DNA of 53,254 nt, taken from assembly GCA_964577315.1 (NCBI GenBank), contig CAZNYT010000008.1, positions 1-53,254 on the forward strand, given 5' to 3'. The translations under genes were made by a program, and so were the position numbers. Of the stretch, positions 50,512 to 53,254 are shown piece after piece (within the stretch, counting starts at the first letter, position 1; each line of letters begins with the position of its first letter). Below the pieces are notes generated by a model that saw only the letters and a program-made list of their open reading frames with translations, was not told the origin of the DNA and did no database searches. This DNA comes from Desulfonatronospira sp964577315 (GTDB taxonomy: Bacteria > Desulfobacterota > Desulfovibrionia > Desulfovibrionales > Desulfonatronovibrionaceae).

Positions 50512-50805
50512 TTGTTTGTCCCTGTAGAGGGCAATTTCCGTGTCACCCTTGTGATCGAAGGTGTTGGGCCTACGAACAATCTGGCTGAAAGACTGCTACG
50601 CAGAGGAGTCCTTTGGCGAAAACGCAGTCTGGGAACGGAAAGCGTATCAGGTGATCGCTGGGTGGAGCGCATACTCAGCCTGACGCAAACCTGTCGCTTG
50701 CAAAACAAGCCCTTATTCCCGGTGCTCGCAGAAGCCATTGACGCCTATTTCTATGCCAAAGATCCGGACCTGAGCTGGATAGAAAAAATCACATTTTCAG
50801 ACTAA
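50512..50805 (+). pseudogene. IS66 family transposase, C-terminal remnant
   Basis: The frame reads EGVGPTNNLAERLLRRGVLW, RKRSLGTESVSGDRWVERIL and SLTQTCRLQNKPLFPVLAEA, the end of IS66 TnpC transposases (usual form VEPTNNxAER...GTxSxxG). The N-terminal 400 or so residues and other IS66 genes are absent. There is no ribosome site. It lies between rpoH and the BCCT gene. The 50337-50511 stretch holds no supported gene. Confidence 0.8.
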
Positions 50806-50863
50806 ACTGGGGTGCCCCCCTGAATGATTTCACTAAATTGATGGATAAGACAGAGGTAGTGGG

Positions 50864-52525
50864 ATGGCACATATCCACGAATGGGATTGGTTAAAGGGTA
50901 TGAATGTCCGGCTTACAGTCATGGCTGGCATTGTAGTGCTAGCAGCACTCTCGTACGGGGCGTACTATACCCAAGCACTAGAGTTACAGCTGGCTACAGC
51001 ACGGGATTTTTTGGATCCTTTTTTGAAATGGTACTATGTTCTTTTGGTCTCATTTCTGCTTTTTTTCATGATCTGGCTGGGTGTGGGTCATTACAAGAAT
51101 GTGCGCCTGGGCCATGATGATGAGCGTCCGGAGTTTTCATTCGTTTCGTGGGTGGCCATGCTCTTTGCCGCGGGAATGGGAGTGGGCATTATTTTTTGGG
51201 CAGTGGCACAGCCTATGCTTCAGTTTCAGGGGAACCCCTTTGTAGAGGAGGGTGGTACGGCTGAGGCCGCTACCGTAGCCCTGAAAATAACCTTTTTCCA
51301 CTGGGGGCTAAATGGGTGGGCGATTTTTTCCTTTGTGGCTCTGGTGCTCGGTTATTTTGCCTTTCGCCGCGATCTTCCCTTAACCATTCGCTCCGCGCTT
51401 TATCCTATTCTAGGAGAGAGAATCCGGGGGACCACTGGTGATATAGTGGATACACTGGCAGTATTCGGCACAGTTTTCGGGATCGTTACCACCTTGGGAC
51501 TAGGGGTCCAACAGTTTAACTCGGGTCTGGAGGCAATATTCGGCCTGGAGCCCACCCTGGCGCTGGAGATGATTGTTACTGCTATTATTATGGGGGTAGC
51601 CGTTTTAACAATAGTCTCCGGAGTCAAGCGCGGTGTGCGCTGGATGTCCGAAATGAACCTATGGCTCTGCGTGGGAGCCATGCTCTTTCTTTTAATTTGG
51701 GGCCCTACCCATCATTTGGTAGCCATGACAGTAGAGGCTGGAGGGGAGTATATCCAGAATCTCCTGGCCATGACCCTATATACCCATGCTACTCAGGACG
51801 ATGGTTGGCAGTCTGAGTGGACTGTTTTCTATTGGGGATGGTGGCTGGCCTGGTCACCCTTTGTGGGCATGTTTATAGCCCGTATTTCCAGGGGTAGAAC
51901 TTTCAGGGAATTTGTAGTTGGGGTTTTATTAACGCCCACACTGGTCACAATGGTTTGGTTGGGCTTGTTTGGTGGTTCTGCACTCTATTTAGAGTTGTTT
52001 CATTCCAAAGGGATAGTGGAGGCTGTGGAAGAGGATATAGCCGTGGCCCTGTTTGCTATGCTGGAGGGGTTGGATCTGGGCACTTTGGGCGTGGCGGTTT
52101 CTGTGGTCATGTTGGTACTCATTGCTACTTTTCTGATTACCTCTGCCAATGCAGGAACCCTGGTGGTTAACACTATTCTCTCAGGAGGTAACCCGGACCC
52201 TCCACGGGTGCACAAGGTGTTGTGGGGCCTTATCTTAGCTTTGCTAACAGCAGTGCTGCTTGTGGCAGGAGGGCTTGAAGTGCTCCAGTCTGCGGTAATT
52301 ATGGCGGCTATTCCCTTTTCTTTGGTGGTCATTGCCATGTCTTCCGGATTGTTACGGGCTTTAGAGGACGAACGATTTGCACTGCGCCGGGGCAAGCGTA
52401 AAGAAGTGCCCAGGGAACCTTGGGCGGATCTTGATGATGCGGGATGTTCAAAATGCCCAGCGGAACACGAAGCATCAGGAGATTGTTGCCAGACTGAAGG
52501 GGAAAAACCGGAATACTGGCGTTAA
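50864..52525 (+). CDS. BCCT family osmolyte (betaine/choline/carnitine) transporter
   Basis: A 553-residue protein with 12 predicted membrane helices and the BCCT features AAGMGVGIIFWAVAQPM (glycine-rich TM3), HWGLNGWAIFSF, SAAFTVSGV-type VSGVKRGVRWMSEMNL, and the aromatic box YWGWWLAWSPFVGMFIARISRG in TM8. BCCT carriers import glycine betaine, ectoine or choline with Na+ or H+. The GMGVG motif (not GMGIG/GMGIN) leaves the coupling ion open. The C-terminal tail (about 45 residues) is cysteine-rich (CSKCPAEHEASGDCC), unusual for this family. GAGG lies 7-8 nt before the ATG. It fits life under salt stress. Confidence 0.93.
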   Translation: MAHIHEWDWLKGMNVRLTVMAGIVVLAALSYGAYYTQALELQLATARDFLDPFLKWYYVLLVSFLLFFMIWLGVGHYKNVRLGHDDERPEFSFVSWVAMLFAAGMGVGIIFWAVAQPMLQFQGNPFVEEGGTAEAATVALKITFFHWGLNGWAIFSFVALVLGYFAFRRDLPLTIRSALYPILGERIRGTTGDIVDTLAVFGTVFGIVTTLGLGVQQFNSGLEAIFGLEPTLALEMIVTAIIMGVAVLTIVSGVKRGVRWMSEMNLWLCVGAMLFLLIWGPTHHLVAMTVEAGGEYIQNLLAMTLYTHATQDDGWQSEWTVFYWGWWLAWSPFVGMFIARISRGRTFREFVVGVLLTPTLVTMVWLGLFGGSALYLELFHSKGIVEAVEEDIAVALFAMLEGLDLGTLGVAVSVVMLVLIATFLITSANAGTLVVNTILSGGNPDPPRVHKVLWGLILALLTAVLLVAGGLEVLQSAVIMAAIPFSLVVIAMSSGLLRALEDERFALRRGKRKEVPREPWADLDDAGCSKCPAEHEASGDCCQTEGEKPEYWR

Positions 52526-52663
52526 ATCCTGGTGCTTACTTCTCCGAGGTTGGTATCTGCAAAGTGTTGCTCAGTGCATGTAGTTAAACCTTTCTTTGTT
52601 AAACCGGAGCAATTGTATTTTCTGTTTGAGGAATAGATATAAGCGGAACAAATTAAAATCATT

Positions 52664-52891
52664 TTGATAGCAATCCAGAATAAGTGCTTGCAAAAAAAGG
52701 ATGAGTCTTATGACAAAAAATCGCATACCGTAACCGTGGCCATAGTCGACTGTTCAAGCCCTCCCGAGGTGGAAGCCCTTGCCGCCCAAGGACGCTTATT
52801 CCAGGATTTTGAGGATGCGGAACTGCAAGAATTACTCGCTCCCTTAAAAGAGAATGCCCGTAGGATAGCCTTTTACCCAGGAGTTGTGTAG
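52664..52891 (+). CDS. Possible small hypothetical protein
   Basis: An open frame of up to 75 residues with a soluble, protein-like second half (SSPPEVEALAAQGRLFQDFE, ELLAPLKENARRIAFYPGVV). There is no ATG and no convincing ribosome site; the start could be TTG 52664 or an internal GTG. It may be the end of a decayed gene. I see nothing else supportable in 52526-53254. Confidence 0.3.
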   Translation: MIAIQNKCLQKKDESYDKKSHTVTVAIVDCSSPPEVEALAAQGRLFQDFEDAELQELLAPLKENARRIAFYPGVV

Positions 52892-53254
52892 CGCGCCCAA
52901 AAGAAAATGCTTTGAAAGCTTTACAATGTATTCCAAAAGGGTAAACTGTTGGGAAAGGAGCAAACAAGGACTTTTTGGGGACAATTAAAGCTATGACCGA
53001 ACTAGTGGAAAAAATGAATGTGATTTTTTCCACTCAAGAATGAGAAGAGAGCTAATAACACGTTTCTGCCAACATATAAAAGACCTCTGCACTTTGAACC
53101 ATCTACTGTTTCTCCTACCTTATTCATTACAGATAAGCCAATTATTTTCCATTGCTATGTTGTGAATAAAGCTATAAAAGTATATAATTTATTGCAATTT
53201 AAGAAAAGCTTTTTGTTTTAGGCCGAGTATTGAGAATACCCAAATACATTTTTA

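Overview
The window looks like chromosomal DNA of an anaerobic, probably sulfate- or sulfur-metabolising member of the Desulfovibrionota (old Deltaproteobacteria), possibly a halo- or alkaliphile. The signs are an oxygen-independent cobalamin pathway (CbiG, CbiET, CbiL, cobalt type), UGA-containing (selenocysteine) genes, a Tat-exported molybdopterin enzyme, HdrD-like Fe-S proteins and a BCCT osmolyte transporter. This assignment is inference from gene content; there is no rRNA here.

Layout. 1-2.8 kb: start of wrbA, a MazE/VapC toxin-antitoxin pair and an M48 membrane protease. 2.9-12.9 kb (minus strand): a long cobamide operon led by a cobalamin riboswitch with its own intrinsic terminator, then btuC, btuD, btuF, cbiL, cobS, cbiR, cobU, cobT and a cobD-cobQ fusion. 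It couples corrinoid uptake, remodelling (CbiR) and late-stage assembly. 13.3-14.3 kb: cbiB on the plus strand. 14.5-21.7 kb (minus): an outer-membrane barrel, then cobJ, cbiG, cbiF, cbiET and a fused Sat/APS kinase, separated by small inverted-repeat elements. 22-32.8 kb: mixed housekeeping genes (bacterial histone-fold protein, GNAT, M20 peptidase, Rrf2 regulator, Hpt, PPC protein, aroC, metal permease, metallo-beta-lactamase fold, SRAP, and a uridine phosphorylase-cytidine deaminase fusion).

33.1-42.8 kb is the most remarkable region. An ArsR-type regulator precedes three consecutive genes that contain four in-frame UGA codons. Each UGA is followed at 19-25 nt by a hairpin of bacterial SECIS type. 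The middle gene encodes a secreted rhodanese domain with a Sec-x4-Sec motif fused to a DsbD-like electron-transfer membrane domain and a thioredoxin domain. Next come a TVP38/VTT membrane protein, an HdrD-like protein with two complete CCG domains, a BioB-like radical SAM protein and two glycosyltransferases of the 'rSAM/selenodomain-associated' types (TIGR04282- and TIGR04283-like). An IS605 element has landed in the last codons of the second transferase. I read this as a candidate selenoprotein redox/biosynthetic system whose product is unknown.

42.9-45.6 kb is a graveyard of truncated DruA-like and Mrr-like genes with a strongly structured non-coding stretch. 45.7-53.3 kb: Tat-dependent Mo/W oxidoreductase, transposase remnants, a NifX-like protein, the heat-shock sigma factor rpoH with a small inverted-repeat element directly upstream, an IS66 remnant and a BCCT transporter. 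Two families of MITE-like elements (terminal repeats CTTGAGAGTTAAAAG and ACTACAACGAAACTT) recur through the window, mostly in intergenic spacers of the cobalamin genes and in 5' regions.
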